Positions 51,384-59,957 of a stretch of 64,000 bases of DNA are shown piece after piece. Origin of the DNA: JBBRHQ01 sp963781345 (GTDB lineage Bacteria; Actinomycetota; Thermoleophilia; Solirubrobacterales; 70-9); contig CAWAFQ010000014.1 in assembly GCA_963781345.1 (NCBI GenBank), positions 496,001 to 560,000 of the forward strand. Direction: 5' to 3'. Made by a program: the position numbers and the translations under genes. Below the pieces are notes generated by a model, which saw only the letters and a list, made by a program, of their open reading frames with translations, was not told the DNA's origin and searched no databases. Numbering within the stretch: the first letter of the stretch is position 1; the number at the start of each line of letters is the position of its first letter.

Positions 51384-53957
51384 TCAGGCCGCGTCGGGCT
51401 CCGGCCGGCCCGCATAGGCGGCCGTGAGCAGCCCGGCCAGCTCCGCCAGCATCGGCATCCGCGGGTTGGTCCTGATGCTCGGATCGGCGAAGGCCGCCTT
51501 GACCAGGTCGGGAATCGCGCTCTCGAACTCCTGCCTGTCGACGCCCGCCTCGGCCAGCGATTGAGGCATGCCGACCGCGTCGAGCAACTCGTCGATGCGG
51601 CCGAAGAAACGGTCTCGCCGCTGCGCCATGTCCTTGCCGCCGAGCCCGAGCACCCAGCCCATCTGGGCGTACTTGTCCGGGGCGACGTAGGTCGAGTAGC
51701 CGGGGGCGGGCATGAACTTGGACGGGATCGAGGCGTTGTAGCGCAGGACGTGGGGGAGGAAGATGCCGTTGGCGCGGCCGTGGGCGATCCCGAAACGGGC
51801 CCCGACGGCGTGCGCCAGAGCGTGATTGACGCCGACGAAGGCGTTGGAGAAGGCGAGCCCGGCGACGGTCGCGGCGTTTGACATCGAGGTTCGGGCCTCG
51901 AGGTCGGTGCCGTCGCGCACGGCTCGCGGCAGCGCCTCCATGATCAGGTTGATCGCCTGCATGCAGAAAGCATCCGTGTAGGAGGAGGCGAAGATCGAGA
52001 CCCCCGCTTCGAGCGCGTGGGTGAGGGCGTCGACGCCGGTGTCGGCGGTCACCGTGGGCGGCATCGACAGGGTCAGCGTCGGATCGACGATCGCGGTGTC
52101 GGGGACCAGCGAGTAGTCGACCAGCGTCACCTTTCGCCCCTCGACGCTGATCACCGCGGCGGGGGAGACCTCCGAGCCGGTCCCGGAGGTGGTCGGGAGG
52201 GCGATCAGTCGTACCGAGTGCTCGACCTGGGGGTACTGAGAGACCCGCTTGCGGGCGTCAAGGAAGGGAAGCGAGAGCTGCTTCAGCGAAGCCTCCGGGC
52301 TCTCGTGGAAGAGCCGCATCGCCTTTGCTGCGTCGAGAACTGACCCGCCGCCGACGGCGACGATGCAGTCGGCCCTGAACTGGCCCAGGACCTCGGTCCC
52401 GGCGCGGATCTGCTCCTCGGTCGGCTCGGGCTGGATGTCGGAGTAGACGTGTACGCCCGTGCCGTCGAGGTAGCGCCGGACCTCGTCGGCAACGCCTCGC
52501 GCCTCCCCGTCGATGTCGGTCACCAGCAGCACCTGGGAGGCGCCGATCTCGCGCAGGCTTTCGATCGCCCCGGCGTTGAAGTAGGTGTCCGAGGGAACCC
52601 GGAACCACTGCGGCGGGGCCTGGCGGTGTGAGACGGTCTTCACATTCAGCAGGTTGAGGTAGTTGACGTTGTCGGTGGTGTTGGAGCCGCCCCAGGTTCC
52701 GCATCCGAGCGAGAAGGTGGGGGTGAGGGAGTTGTAGATGCCGCCCAGTGCGCCGACCGCTGTCGGGGCGTTGACCAGGATCCGCCCGGTTCGGATCCGG
52801 GTGGCGAAGGCGTCGATTACGGCGTCGTCCTCAGCGTAGACCGCGGAGGTGTGGCCAAGGCCGCCGTGCTCGGTGACCAGCTCACACGCGGATATGGCGT
52901 GCTCCACCGACGGCGAGCGCACGAGGCCCAGTACCGGCATCAGCTTCTCCTGGATCATCGGGTGGGCCGCAAGCTCCCCCAGGTCCGAGGGGAGCGGTGC
53001 GATCAGAACCTTCGTGCCCTCCTCGACCGTGAACTCGCCCATCGCCCCGAGGTTGACGCAGGATTGGCCGAGGGCGCGGACGTCGACCCTGCCGTCGGGC
53101 TCGAACGCGAGATCGGCCAGAGACGCGACCTCCTCGGTGCCCAGCATGCGCGCGCCCATTCGCTCGAACTCGGCCACCACCTCCTCATAGATCGCCTCGT
53201 CGACGACGCAGGTCTGCTCGGCCGGGCAGATCACCGAAGCGTCGAAGGTCTTCGAGATCAGCACGTCGACCACCGCCATCCCGACGTCGGCGCTTCGGTG
53301 CAGGTAGACCGGGGCGTTGCCGGCGCCGACGCTGAGCGAGGGCTTGCCCGCCGCGTTCGCCGCCGCCACTGCCTTCGGCCCGCCCGTCGTCCAGATCAGG
53401 TCGATGCCGTCGTGGTGAAAGAGGTATTGGGAGACGTCGAGTGTCGGGTCGGGGACGACCTGCAGGGCGTCCGGCGGCAGTCCGGCGGCCTCGCCCGCCT
53501 GCTGGAGGACCTCGATCGCGCGCTCAGCGCAGCGAGCGGCCCGAGCCGAGGGCCGGAAGATGATCGCGTTGCGCGTCTTTGCGGCGACGATCGACTTAAA
53601 GAGCGCGGTGGAGGTCGGGTTCGTGATCGGCAGCAGCGCGAGGACGACGCCGATCGGCTCGGCCACATACTTGATCCCCCGCTTTGGGTCCTCGTCGATG
53701 ACGCCGACGGATTTCTTGTCCTTGAGGTAGTCGAAGAGGAACTCGGTGGCGATGTAGTTCTTCACAACCTTGTCCTCGAGGACGCCGAAGCCGGTCTCCT
53801 CCATCGCCAGCTGGGCCAGCTCGAACGCGTTCTCGAGCCCGGCGACGACCATCGCCCAGACGATCTCGTCGACGGACTTCTGGTCGAGCTCTCGGAACGC
53901 CGCGGCCGCCGCCTGCGCCCTCGCGACGAAACCGTCGAGGCGGTCCGCTACGACCAT
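51384..53957 (-). CDS. adhE: bifunctional aldehyde-alcohol dehydrogenase AdhE
   Basis: Converts acetyl-CoA to ethanol via acetaldehyde and can run in reverse. The N-terminal ALDH half (residues 1-440) has the nucleophile Cys in 'DASVICPAEQTCVVDE'. The C-terminal iron-ADH half has 'AVGGGSVLDAAKAMR' and Asp/His metal ligands in 'GVDALTHALEAGVS', 'GVNHALAHAVGARFG' and 'IAHGRANGIFLPH'. 857 residues, full length and unbroken. AdhE is a fermentative enzyme and not common in aerobic actinobacteria, hinting at microaerobic life. The gap 53958-54123 holds its promoter region, with a small ATCCGT/ACGGAT inverted repeat. Confidence 0.95.
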   Translation of the reverse strand: MVVADRLDGFVARAQAAAAAFRELDQKSVDEIVWAMVVAGLENAFELAQLAMEETGFGVLEDKVVKNYIATEFLFDYLKDKKSVGVIDEDPKRGIKYVAEPIGVVLALLPITNPTSTALFKSIVAAKTRNAIIFRPSARAARCAERAIEVLQQAGEAAGLPPDALQVVPDPTLDVSQYLFHHDGIDLIWTTGGPKAVAAANAAGKPSLSVGAGNAPVYLHRSADVGMAVVDVLISKTFDASVICPAEQTCVVDEAIYEEVVAEFERMGARMLGTEEVASLADLAFEPDGRVDVRALGQSCVNLGAMGEFTVEEGTKVLIAPLPSDLGELAAHPMIQEKLMPVLGLVRSPSVEHAISACELVTEHGGLGHTSAVYAEDDAVIDAFATRIRTGRILVNAPTAVGALGGIYNSLTPTFSLGCGTWGGSNTTDNVNYLNLLNVKTVSHRQAPPQWFRVPSDTYFNAGAIESLREIGASQVLLVTDIDGEARGVADEVRRYLDGTGVHVYSDIQPEPTEEQIRAGTEVLGQFRADCIVAVGGGSVLDAAKAMRLFHESPEASLKQLSLPFLDARKRVSQYPQVEHSVRLIALPTTSGTGSEVSPAAVISVEGRKVTLVDYSLVPDTAIVDPTLTLSMPPTVTADTGVDALTHALEAGVSIFASSYTDAFCMQAINLIMEALPRAVRDGTDLEARTSMSNAATVAGLAFSNAFVGVNHALAHAVGARFGIAHGRANGIFLPHVLRYNASIPSKFMPAPGYSTYVAPDKYAQMGWVLGLGGKDMAQRRDRFFGRIDELLDAVGMPQSLAEAGVDRQEFESAIPDLVKAAFADPSIRTNPRMPMLAELAGLLTAAYAGRPEPDAA

Positions 53958-54123
53958 GTCCAGCTCCAGCGGTGCCCGGGTGTCCTCATCAACTTCGGTA
54001 ATCGAGATCCTCCATTGCCGACAGGTCTACCGTATCGCCCTCGGCCGGGCCGGGGAATCCGGGTTTTCCACCCGTTCATCCGTGTTGGATTACGGATGCC
54101 CGAGGGCGCCGGCCGTTTGGGCC

Positions 54124-55131
54124 CTAGAGCCAGCCGCGCCGGCGGAAGTAGACCACCATGGCGACGAGCATCACCAGCATCGCCCCGACGATCACGTAGA
54201 AGTCGGTCGGGTCACCCTCCCCGGGTACGCCCACGTTCATGCCCCAGACGCTCGCAATCAGGGTCAGCGGCAGGACGATGACGCTGATCGAGGTGAGCAC
54301 CCGGAGGATGTCGTTGACCCGGTGCGAGATGACCGACTCGTTCGTCTCGCCGAGGGCCTCGACCACCTCCTTGTAGTTCTCGAGCTGGTCCCAGATGCGC
54401 TCGTGGGCGTCGACGATGTCGTCGAAATAGATCTCGAGGTCGAGATCCGTGGCGAGGTAGCGCTGCTTGACCGACTCGAGGTCGCGAAGCACCGGGCGCT
54501 GGGGCCGGATCACCTTGCGGAAGTTGATGATCTCCTGCTTGACGTTGGAGAGGTCGCGGACGACGTCCTCGCCACGGCCCTCGAAGATCTCGTCCTCGAG
54601 GTTGTCGAGCTTGTTGGCGATCTTTCGCAGCATCGGGAAGCAGTAATCGAAGCTGTCGTCGACGATCCGGTAGAGCAGGTAGCCGGCGCCGCGCGCGAAG
54701 ACCTGCTCGCGCAACTCCTCCTTGGCACGACAGCGCTCGAACAGGTACTCGACCGGCTTCAGCGTCTGGTTCGGAATCGTCACCAGGTAGCCGGGCCCGA
54801 CGAAGAGGTCGAGCTCGCCGGTGCCGAGCCGTCCCGCGGCGCGGTCGAAGACCGGGAAGTGGAGGACTATGAAGAGGTAGTCGTCATAGTTGTCGATCTT
54901 CGGGCGCTCGTTGCGCGAGAAGACATCCTCGAGGTCGAGTGGGTGGAAGTCGAAGTGCTCCTCGAGCCAGGCGCGCTCGAGGGGCCCCGGCTCCTCGATG
55001 TGGACCCAGCGAAGGCCTTCGGCGTCTATCTGCTCGACATTGGGGGTGCTGCGCTCAGGTGTCGACGCCGCCGCGATGAGCTCGCCGCGCCGTGTCTGCC
55101 GCCTCAGCCTTGGCTTTGGAAGGTTCGGCAT
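54124..55131 (-). CDS. corA: CorA-family magnesium/divalent metal transporter
   Basis: A large cytoplasmic domain followed by two C-terminal membrane helices. The selectivity motif GMN is present ('LIASVWGMNVGVPGEGD') between 'ILRVLTSISVIVLPLTLIA' and 'FYVIVGAMLVMLVAMVVYF'. 335 residues. The ATG start overlaps a possible small membrane-protein ORF upstream; no later start is available before conserved sequence begins. Confidence 0.92.
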   Translation of the reverse strand: MPNLPKPRLRRQTRRGELIAAASTPERSTPNVEQIDAEGLRWVHIEEPGPLERAWLEEHFDFHPLDLEDVFSRNERPKIDNYDDYLFIVLHFPVFDRAAGRLGTGELDLFVGPGYLVTIPNQTLKPVEYLFERCRAKEELREQVFARGAGYLLYRIVDDSFDYCFPMLRKIANKLDNLEDEIFEGRGEDVVRDLSNVKQEIINFRKVIRPQRPVLRDLESVKQRYLATDLDLEIYFDDIVDAHERIWDQLENYKEVVEALGETNESVISHRVNDILRVLTSISVIVLPLTLIASVWGMNVGVPGEGDPTDFYVIVGAMLVMLVAMVVYFRRRGWL

Positions 55132-55279
55132 CGCTCTTGCTCATCTTCTCGTTGGGCACCATCATCACCTGTGAATACAAGGTTACTGCGCAGCCGCCGA
55201 GCGCGAGCATGATCGGTCCCAGCCCGATTCGGAGCCCCGCCGAAAACGCGCCCGAGCACTGGTATAGTCGCGGCCACAT
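55055..55279 (-). CDS. possible small membrane protein upstream of corA
   Basis: 74 residues from the ATG at 55279: one membrane segment ('LGPIMLALGGCAVTLYSQVM') and a charged, Lys/Ala/Glu-rich tail ('NEKMSKSDAEPSKAKAEAAD') that reads like real coding sequence. It overlaps the corA start by 77 bases in another frame, unusually long, and its start lies within the riboswitch promoter region. Uncertain. Confidence 0.4.
   Translation of the reverse strand: MWPRLYQCSGAFSAGLRIGLGPIMLALGGCAVTLYSQVMMVPNEKMSKSDAEPSKAKAEAADTARRAHRGGVDT
55263..55268 (+). promoter_or_regulatory. candidate -10 box (TATAGT) of the riboswitch transcript
   Basis: TATAGT lies 16 bases before the first base of riboswitch stem P1, giving a start site around 55275. 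No clear -35 was seen. Confidence 0.5.
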
Positions 55280-55284
55280 AAGCG

Positions 55285-55401
55285 CCACATCTAGAGGGGT
55301 GGAGGGACTGGCCCGTTGAAGCCCCGGCAACCACTGCGACCCGAACGGTTCGCAGAAGGTGCCAAGTCCAGCAGGCGAAGTTTGAGGCCTGAAAGATGTG
55401 G
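55285..55401 (+). promoter_or_regulatory. SAM-I (S-box) riboswitch
   Basis: All conserved S-box blocks are present in order: P1 5' strand CCACATCT, AGAGGGGTGGAGGGACTGGC with the kink-turn GGxGGAGGGA, CCCGTTGAAGCCCCGGCAACC, a variable P3 arm (CTGCGACCCGAACGGTTCGCAG), GGTGCCAAGTCCAGC, P4, and GAAAGATGTGG closing P1. It binds S-adenosylmethionine and normally shuts off methionine/sulfur genes when SAM is abundant. It stands directly in front of the ThrC-like gene, separated only by a terminator. Confidence 0.95.
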
Positions 55402-55417
55402 GGGAAGTCCGATCGGA

Positions 55418-55447
55418 CCTCTGCCCCACACAGGCGGAGGTTTTTTT
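55418..55447 (+). terminator. riboswitch-controlled intrinsic terminator
   Basis: The stem CCTCTGCC/GGCGGAGG (one G-U pair) with a 7-base loop is followed by seven T. An alternative pairing, TGTGGGG (55397-55403, the 3' strand of riboswitch P1) with CCCCACA (55424-55430), would break it and act as antiterminator. This fits the standard logic: SAM bound, P1 forms, terminator forms, gene off. Confidence 0.92.
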
Positions 55448-55475
55448 CTGAGTTGAGCGCGGAAAGTGAGATCGG

Positions 55476-56708
55476 ATGTCAATTGAGAGCCTGAGATGCA
55501 AGGAGTGCGGGACTACCTACCCGCTCGAGGCCCTGTTCGTCTGCGAGCAGTGCTTCGGGCCGCTCGAGGTCGCCTACGATCACTCCGGCCTCGACCCGGC
55601 TGAGACGAGACGACGGATCCAGGCGGGGTCGCGCGGGATCTGGCGCTACAGCGACTTCCTGCCTTTCGAGGGCCGCCCGGCGGATCCCCTCGAGCCCGGC
55701 CTGACGCCGCTGATCCGCGCCGACCGCCTCGCCGAGCGCCTCGGGGTCGACGCCGAGATCTGGATCAAGAACGACGCGGCCAACCCGACCCACTCGTTCA
55801 AGGACCGCGTCGTCGCCGTCGCCACCGCGAAGGCGCTGGAGCTTGGCTTCGAGACCGTCGCCTGCGCCTCGACCGGCAACCTGGCAAACGCCGTCGCCGC
55901 CCGCGCCGCGGCTGTAGGCCTCGACTCCTACGTCTTCGTCCCCTCCAACCTCGAGGAGCAGAAGCTGCTGGCCACGGGCGTCTACGGCACCAACCTGGTC
56001 GGGGTTCGGGGGACCTACGACGACGTCAACCGTCTCTGCACCCAGCTCGCGGAGACCCGCCCATGGGCGTTCGTCAACGTCAACCTGCGGCCCTACTACG
56101 CCGAGGGCTCCAAGACCCTCGCCTACGAGACGGTCGAACAGCTCGGCTGGGAGCTTCCCGACCGCGTCGTCGCACCGATCGCCTCGGGCTCGCTCTTCAC
56201 CAAGATCTACCGCGGATTCCAGGAATGGCTCGACGTCGGCCTCGTCGAGGGAGTGCAGCCGGCGTTCTGCGGCGCCCAGGCCCGCGGCTGCAGCCCGGTC
56301 GCGACCGCTTTCGAGCAGGGCAGGGACGTATGCAAGCCGCAGAAGCCGGACACGATCGCCAAGAGCCTCGCGATCGGCGACCCCGCCGACGGCCCCTACG
56401 CGATCGAGCAGGCGCGCGGCAGTGGCGGCTCGATAGACGCCGTCAGCGACGCTGAGATCCGCGACGGGATCCGGCTGCTCGCGGAGACGACCGGGATCTT
56501 CACCGAGACCGCCGGCGGCGTCACCGTTGCCGTCCTTGCAAAGCTCGCCGAGCGAGGCGAGATCGGCGACGGCGAGCGGGTCGTCACCTACATCACGGGC
56601 GAGGGCCTGAAGACGATCGACGCCACTCGCGATACCTTCCGCATGCACGAGATCGACCCCGATCTCGGCAGCTTCGAGTCCGAGTTCAAGCAGGAGGTCG
56701 CCGCCTGA
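55476..56708 (+). CDS. threonine synthase-like PLP enzyme under SAM-riboswitch control
   Basis: Fold-type II PLP enzyme. N-terminal zinc ribbon ('LRCKECGTTYPL', 'FVCEQCFGPLEV'), then the PLP Lys in 'NPTHSFKDRVVAVATA', 'ACASTGNLANAVAARAAAVG', and the phosphate-binding Gly loop region 'APIASGSLFTKIYRGFQEWL'. 410 residues. Databases call this class ThrC (O-phosphohomoserine to threonine). However, the SAM riboswitch in front and a ThiS/MoaD-like sulfur carrier gene overlapping its stop suggest it may instead use the same substrate plus protein-bound sulfur to make homocysteine. That role is inference; the family placement is firm. Confidence 0.88.
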   Translation: MSIESLRCKECGTTYPLEALFVCEQCFGPLEVAYDHSGLDPAETRRRIQAGSRGIWRYSDFLPFEGRPADPLEPGLTPLIRADRLAERLGVDAEIWIKNDAANPTHSFKDRVVAVATAKALELGFETVACASTGNLANAVAARAAAVGLDSYVFVPSNLEEQKLLATGVYGTNLVGVRGTYDDVNRLCTQLAETRPWAFVNVNLRPYYAEGSKTLAYETVEQLGWELPDRVVAPIASGSLFTKIYRGFQEWLDVGLVEGVQPAFCGAQARGCSPVATAFEQGRDVCKPQKPDTIAKSLAIGDPADGPYAIEQARGSGGSIDAVSDAEIRDGIRLLAETTGIFTETAGGVTVAVLAKLAERGEIGDGERVVTYITGEGLKTIDATRDTFRMHEIDPDLGSFESEFKQEVAA

Positions 56709-56980
56709 TGGCAGTCACAGTCAAGATCCCCACCCAACTTCGCGCCGCAACCGGGGGGAACTCCGAGGTCGAGGTCGAGGGAGCCACGGTCGGTGAGGCC
56801 CTCGACGCCGTCTTCGACGAGCACGACGGCCTGCGCGAGCGGATAACGCAGGACGGAGACCTGCGTCGATTCGTCAACGTCTACGTCTCCGGCGAGGACA
56901 TCCGTTATGGCGACGGCCTCGAGACGGCGATCACCGACGGCGACGAAGTGACGATCCTCCCCGCAGTCGCCGGCGGCTGA
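56708..56980 (+). CDS. ThiS/MoaD-family sulfur carrier protein
   Basis: 90 residues with a ubiquitin-like beta-grasp pattern ('VTVKIPTQLRAATGGNSEVE', 'GATVGEALDAVFDEHDGL', 'NVYVSGEDIRYGDGLETAI') and a C-terminal 'VTILPAVAGG' ending exactly in Gly-Gly, the site of adenylation and thiocarboxylation. It is like CysO of mycobacteria. Its ATG overlaps the ThrC-like stop by one base (TGATG), so the two are made together under SAM control. No MoeB/ThiF-like activator is in the window. Confidence 0.9.
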   Translation: MAVTVKIPTQLRAATGGNSEVEVEGATVGEALDAVFDEHDGLRERITQDGDLRRFVNVYVSGEDIRYGDGLETAITDGDEVTILPAVAGG

Positions 56981-57026
56981 TTCGACACCACCGGCGAGAG
57001 TTGTCCGACGCTCGCCAGGGGGTCAG

Positions 57027-57755
57027 TTGAACTCTCGCCCGATGCTGCCGCCGGTGGCGATACTCTGCGGGGGGCGCGGTACACGGCTGCGCGAGAAGAC
57101 CGAGACGATGCCGAAGGCGATGGTCGAGATCGGCGGCCGGCCGATCGTCTGGCACGTGATCCAGATCTACGCAGCGCAGGGATTCGACCGATTCGTCCTC
57201 TGCACCGGATACCTGGGGGAGATGATCGAGCGCTTCGTGGCTGGCGAGAGCTGGCCCGCGGAGGTCAGCGTCGAGTGCCTGCAGACCGGCGCCGACACGC
57301 CCACCGGCGGCCGCGTCCTCGCCGCCGCCGAGGCGATGGATGGCGAGGCATTCTGCGCCACCTACTCCGACGGGGTCGCCGACATCGACCTCGGCGCCTT
57401 GTTGCGGGCCCACGCGATTGGTGGCCGGGCGGCGACGGTCACCGTGGTTCGCCCCGACCTGCAGTGGGGCGTGGCGCGCCTCGGCGCCGGCGACGCGGTC
57501 GAGGGCTTCACCGAGAAGCCGCGCAGCGAGCACTGGATCAACGGCGGCTTCTTCTGCTTCGAGCCCACGGCGGCGGCGTACCTCGCGCCCGACAGCGTCC
57601 TCGAGCGCAGGCCGCTGGAGCGCCTCGCTGCCGACGGCGAGCTCGGCGCCTACCGCCACGACGGATTCTGGGACTGCATGGACACCTACAAGGACGCGGT
57701 CCTGCTCAACGACCTCTGGGAATCGGGTGAGGCGCCCTGGGCCCGCATCACTTGA
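57027..57755 (+). CDS. rfbF: glucose-1-phosphate cytidylyltransferase-like nucleotidyltransferase
   Basis: Nucleotide-sugar pyrophosphorylase. The signature 'AILCGGRGTRLREKTETMPK' with 'VEIGGRPIVWHVIQIYAAQG' is typical of RfbF (CTP + glucose-1-P to CDP-glucose), as are 'ATYSDGVADIDLGALL' and 'HDGFWDCMDTYKDAVLLNDL'. The TTG start has AGGGGG 6 bases upstream; ATG 57042 is an alternative. The dehydratase expected to act next lies at 59958, beyond an RCC1 gene. Confidence 0.85.
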   Translation: MNSRPMLPPVAILCGGRGTRLREKTETMPKAMVEIGGRPIVWHVIQIYAAQGFDRFVLCTGYLGEMIERFVAGESWPAEVSVECLQTGADTPTGGRVLAAAEAMDGEAFCATYSDGVADIDLGALLRAHAIGGRAATVTVVRPDLQWGVARLGAGDAVEGFTEKPRSEHWINGGFFCFEPTAAAYLAPDSVLERRPLERLAADGELGAYRHDGFWDCMDTYKDAVLLNDLWESGEAPWARIT

Positions 57756-57808
57756 CCCCGGTCCGGCCGGGCTCTAGGCTGGCCGCGGCCGAGGCGAACG
57801 GGGGGGTG

Positions 57809-59848
57809 ATGGGGACGAGACACAAGATCCGGCGGGCGGGCAGCGCATCGGTTGCGCTCGCGCTTCTCGCCATCGCCGCTCTGGCGCTCGCGCCGTCGAC
57901 TCCGGCCGAGCAGGCCGCCTCGCAGCAGGCCGGCGTCGTCCAGGGGTTCATCGACGCCGGCGCATCGCATACCTGCGCGGTCCTCGACGGAGGCGGGGTC
58001 CGCTGCTGGGGAGAGGGCACCGACGGCAGGCTGGGCACGGAGAGCACCGCCGACATCGGTGACACCGAGTTCCCGGAGGCATCGTTCACCAACGCCGGGG
58101 GGAACGTGCGCGCGATCGCATCCGGGTTTGCCCATACCTGTGCGCTCCACGTCGACCACACCGTCCGCTGCTGGGGACTGGGGCTCGCCGGTCGGCTTGG
58201 TTACGGCAGCGCCAGCAGCGTTGGTGACGCTCCCGCAGAGATGCCCCCGCCCGCCGTAGACGTCGGCGGCAGCGCCGTCGCGATCACCGCTGGGGGCAAT
58301 CACACCTGCGTGATTCTTGCCGACGGCAGCGTTCGCTGCTGGGGCGGAGGCAGCGGGGGGAGGCTGGGAAGCGGAAGCCCTCTGAATATCGGCGAGGCGC
58401 CGGGGCAGATGCCCCCTCCGGCAGTGCCGCTCGGCGGTCGCGCGGTGGCGATCAGCGCCGGCACCCAGCACACCTGCGCCGTGCTCGAGGGCGGGAGCGT
58501 CCGCTGCTGGGGTGCCGGTGCGAGCGGTGAGCTGGGGAACGGTGATGACACGGTCAACATCGGCGACGCACCCGGGGAGATGCCACCTCCCCCTGTGAAC
58601 GTCGGTGGCAGTGCCGTCGCCGTCAGTGCCGGCGTCGGCCACACCTGCGCTCTGCTGGTCGACAGGACGGTCCGATGCTGGGGAGACGGTGCGTCGGGCC
58701 AGCTCGGCAAGTCCGATGGCACTCTCACGGCCGTCGGCGACGACCCGGGTGAGATGCCGCCGGCCGCGGTCAGCCTCGGCGGCAACGCCAAGGGCGTGAG
58801 CGCCGGCAGGAACCACACATGCGCGCTGGTCGGCTTCGCGGTCAAGTGCTGGGGCCAGGGCAGCTTCGGGCAGCTCGGCTACGGGTCCAATCTCAGTATC
58901 GGCGACGCGTTGGGTGAGATGCCTCCCCCGGAAGTCGACATCGGCGGGTTCGCGGAGGCGATCACCACGGGCGACTTCCACACCTGCGCGCTGCTCGGAA
59001 GCGGTGACGTTCGCTGCTGGGGGGCCGGCTCACATGGCCGGCTCGGCAGCAGGACGACGACCAACTTCGGCGACGGCGCCGGAGAGACGCCGGCGACACT
59101 GGCGCCCGTACCCCTTGGCGGATCGGTCGTCACCGACGTCGCCGATGTCTCGCTGCGGCTGGCGACGAGCTCGTCCACGGCGCTCGTCGGCCAGCGGATG
59201 ACGATAACCGTCGCCGCATCCTCGATCGGGCCAAACGACGGCACCGGGATCGTTGTCGCGCTGCGACTGCCACGGGGACTCAGCTACGTATCGGGGCCGA
59301 TGGACCCCTCCACCGGGCTGATGGCGATCGGCACGGCCCAGAGCAGCGGCAACGAGGAGGTCCGCGACGTTGTTGTCAGGGTCACCGACCCCGGCGCCCT
59401 CGGGATCGGCGCGGAGATCGCCGCCGCCGATCTGCTCGACCCCGACTCGACGCCGGGCAACGGCGTCGCCGGGGAGGACGACGAGGCCTCGGCGAGTGTC
59501 GCCGCAAAGGTGCGGCCGGACGCTCTCGGACTGACGCTGTCGCCGAACCGAGATACCCGCGGCCGCGTCCGCTTCTCGGCCTCGGGCCGTCTTGCCGTCT
59601 CCGGCGGGGTGGCCGGCGTCTGCAGCGGCAAGGTCGGGTTGACCGTGAAGGCGGGCGCGAAGAAGGTCTCATCGAAGCGGGCGTCGCTGAAGCTGGGCGG
59701 CGGCGAGTGCTCCTACAGGGCTTCCTTCTCGCTGGCGAGGGCAGGCAAGATCGGCAGAGCCGGCTCGCTCAGGGTCTCCGCCGACTTCGGCGGCAACGCT
59801 CTCGCGCTGGCGCGTTCGTCGAAGAGCGCCAGCCTGCGAGTCCGTTGA
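57809..59848 (+). CDS. exported RCC1-repeat (beta-propeller) surface protein
   Basis: The signal peptide 'SASVALALLAIAALALAPSTPA' is followed by seven RCC1-like repeats of about 55 residues (each 'G..HTCAL..G.VRCWG.G..G.LG'), enough for a seven-bladed propeller. A DUF11-like beta domain follows ('VSLRLATSSSTALVGQRMTI', 'PRGLSYVSGP') and then a Lys/Ala/Ser-rich end. Each blade carries a Cys pair (HTC, RCWG), so it is likely disulfide-stapled. About 680 residues. Such proteins are frequent in actinobacterial and deltaproteobacterial exoproteomes; the ligand is unknown. Confidence 0.88.
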   Translation: MGTRHKIRRAGSASVALALLAIAALALAPSTPAEQAASQQAGVVQGFIDAGASHTCAVLDGGGVRCWGEGTDGRLGTESTADIGDTEFPEASFTNAGGNVRAIASGFAHTCALHVDHTVRCWGLGLAGRLGYGSASSVGDAPAEMPPPAVDVGGSAVAITAGGNHTCVILADGSVRCWGGGSGGRLGSGSPLNIGEAPGQMPPPAVPLGGRAVAISAGTQHTCAVLEGGSVRCWGAGASGELGNGDDTVNIGDAPGEMPPPPVNVGGSAVAVSAGVGHTCALLVDRTVRCWGDGASGQLGKSDGTLTAVGDDPGEMPPAAVSLGGNAKGVSAGRNHTCALVGFAVKCWGQGSFGQLGYGSNLSIGDALGEMPPPEVDIGGFAEAITTGDFHTCALLGSGDVRCWGAGSHGRLGSRTTTNFGDGAGETPATLAPVPLGGSVVTDVADVSLRLATSSSTALVGQRMTITVAASSIGPNDGTGIVVALRLPRGLSYVSGPMDPSTGLMAIGTAQSSGNEEVRDVVVRVTDPGALGIGAEIAAADLLDPDSTPGNGVAGEDDEASASVAAKVRPDALGLTLSPNRDTRGRVRFSASGRLAVSGGVAGVCSGKVGLTVKAGAKKVSSKRASLKLGGGECSYRASFSLARAGKIGRAGSLRVSADFGGNALALARSSKSASLRVR

Positions 59849-59957
59849 GAGCTCCGCCGCTCCGTTGAGAGTCTCGCGGGTCGGCTCAGCGTCCCGCGGG
59901 TCCGCGGGTGCCCGCGGCCTCAGCCCTGGGAGCGCCCGCGGCTATCCTGCCCCGCCC

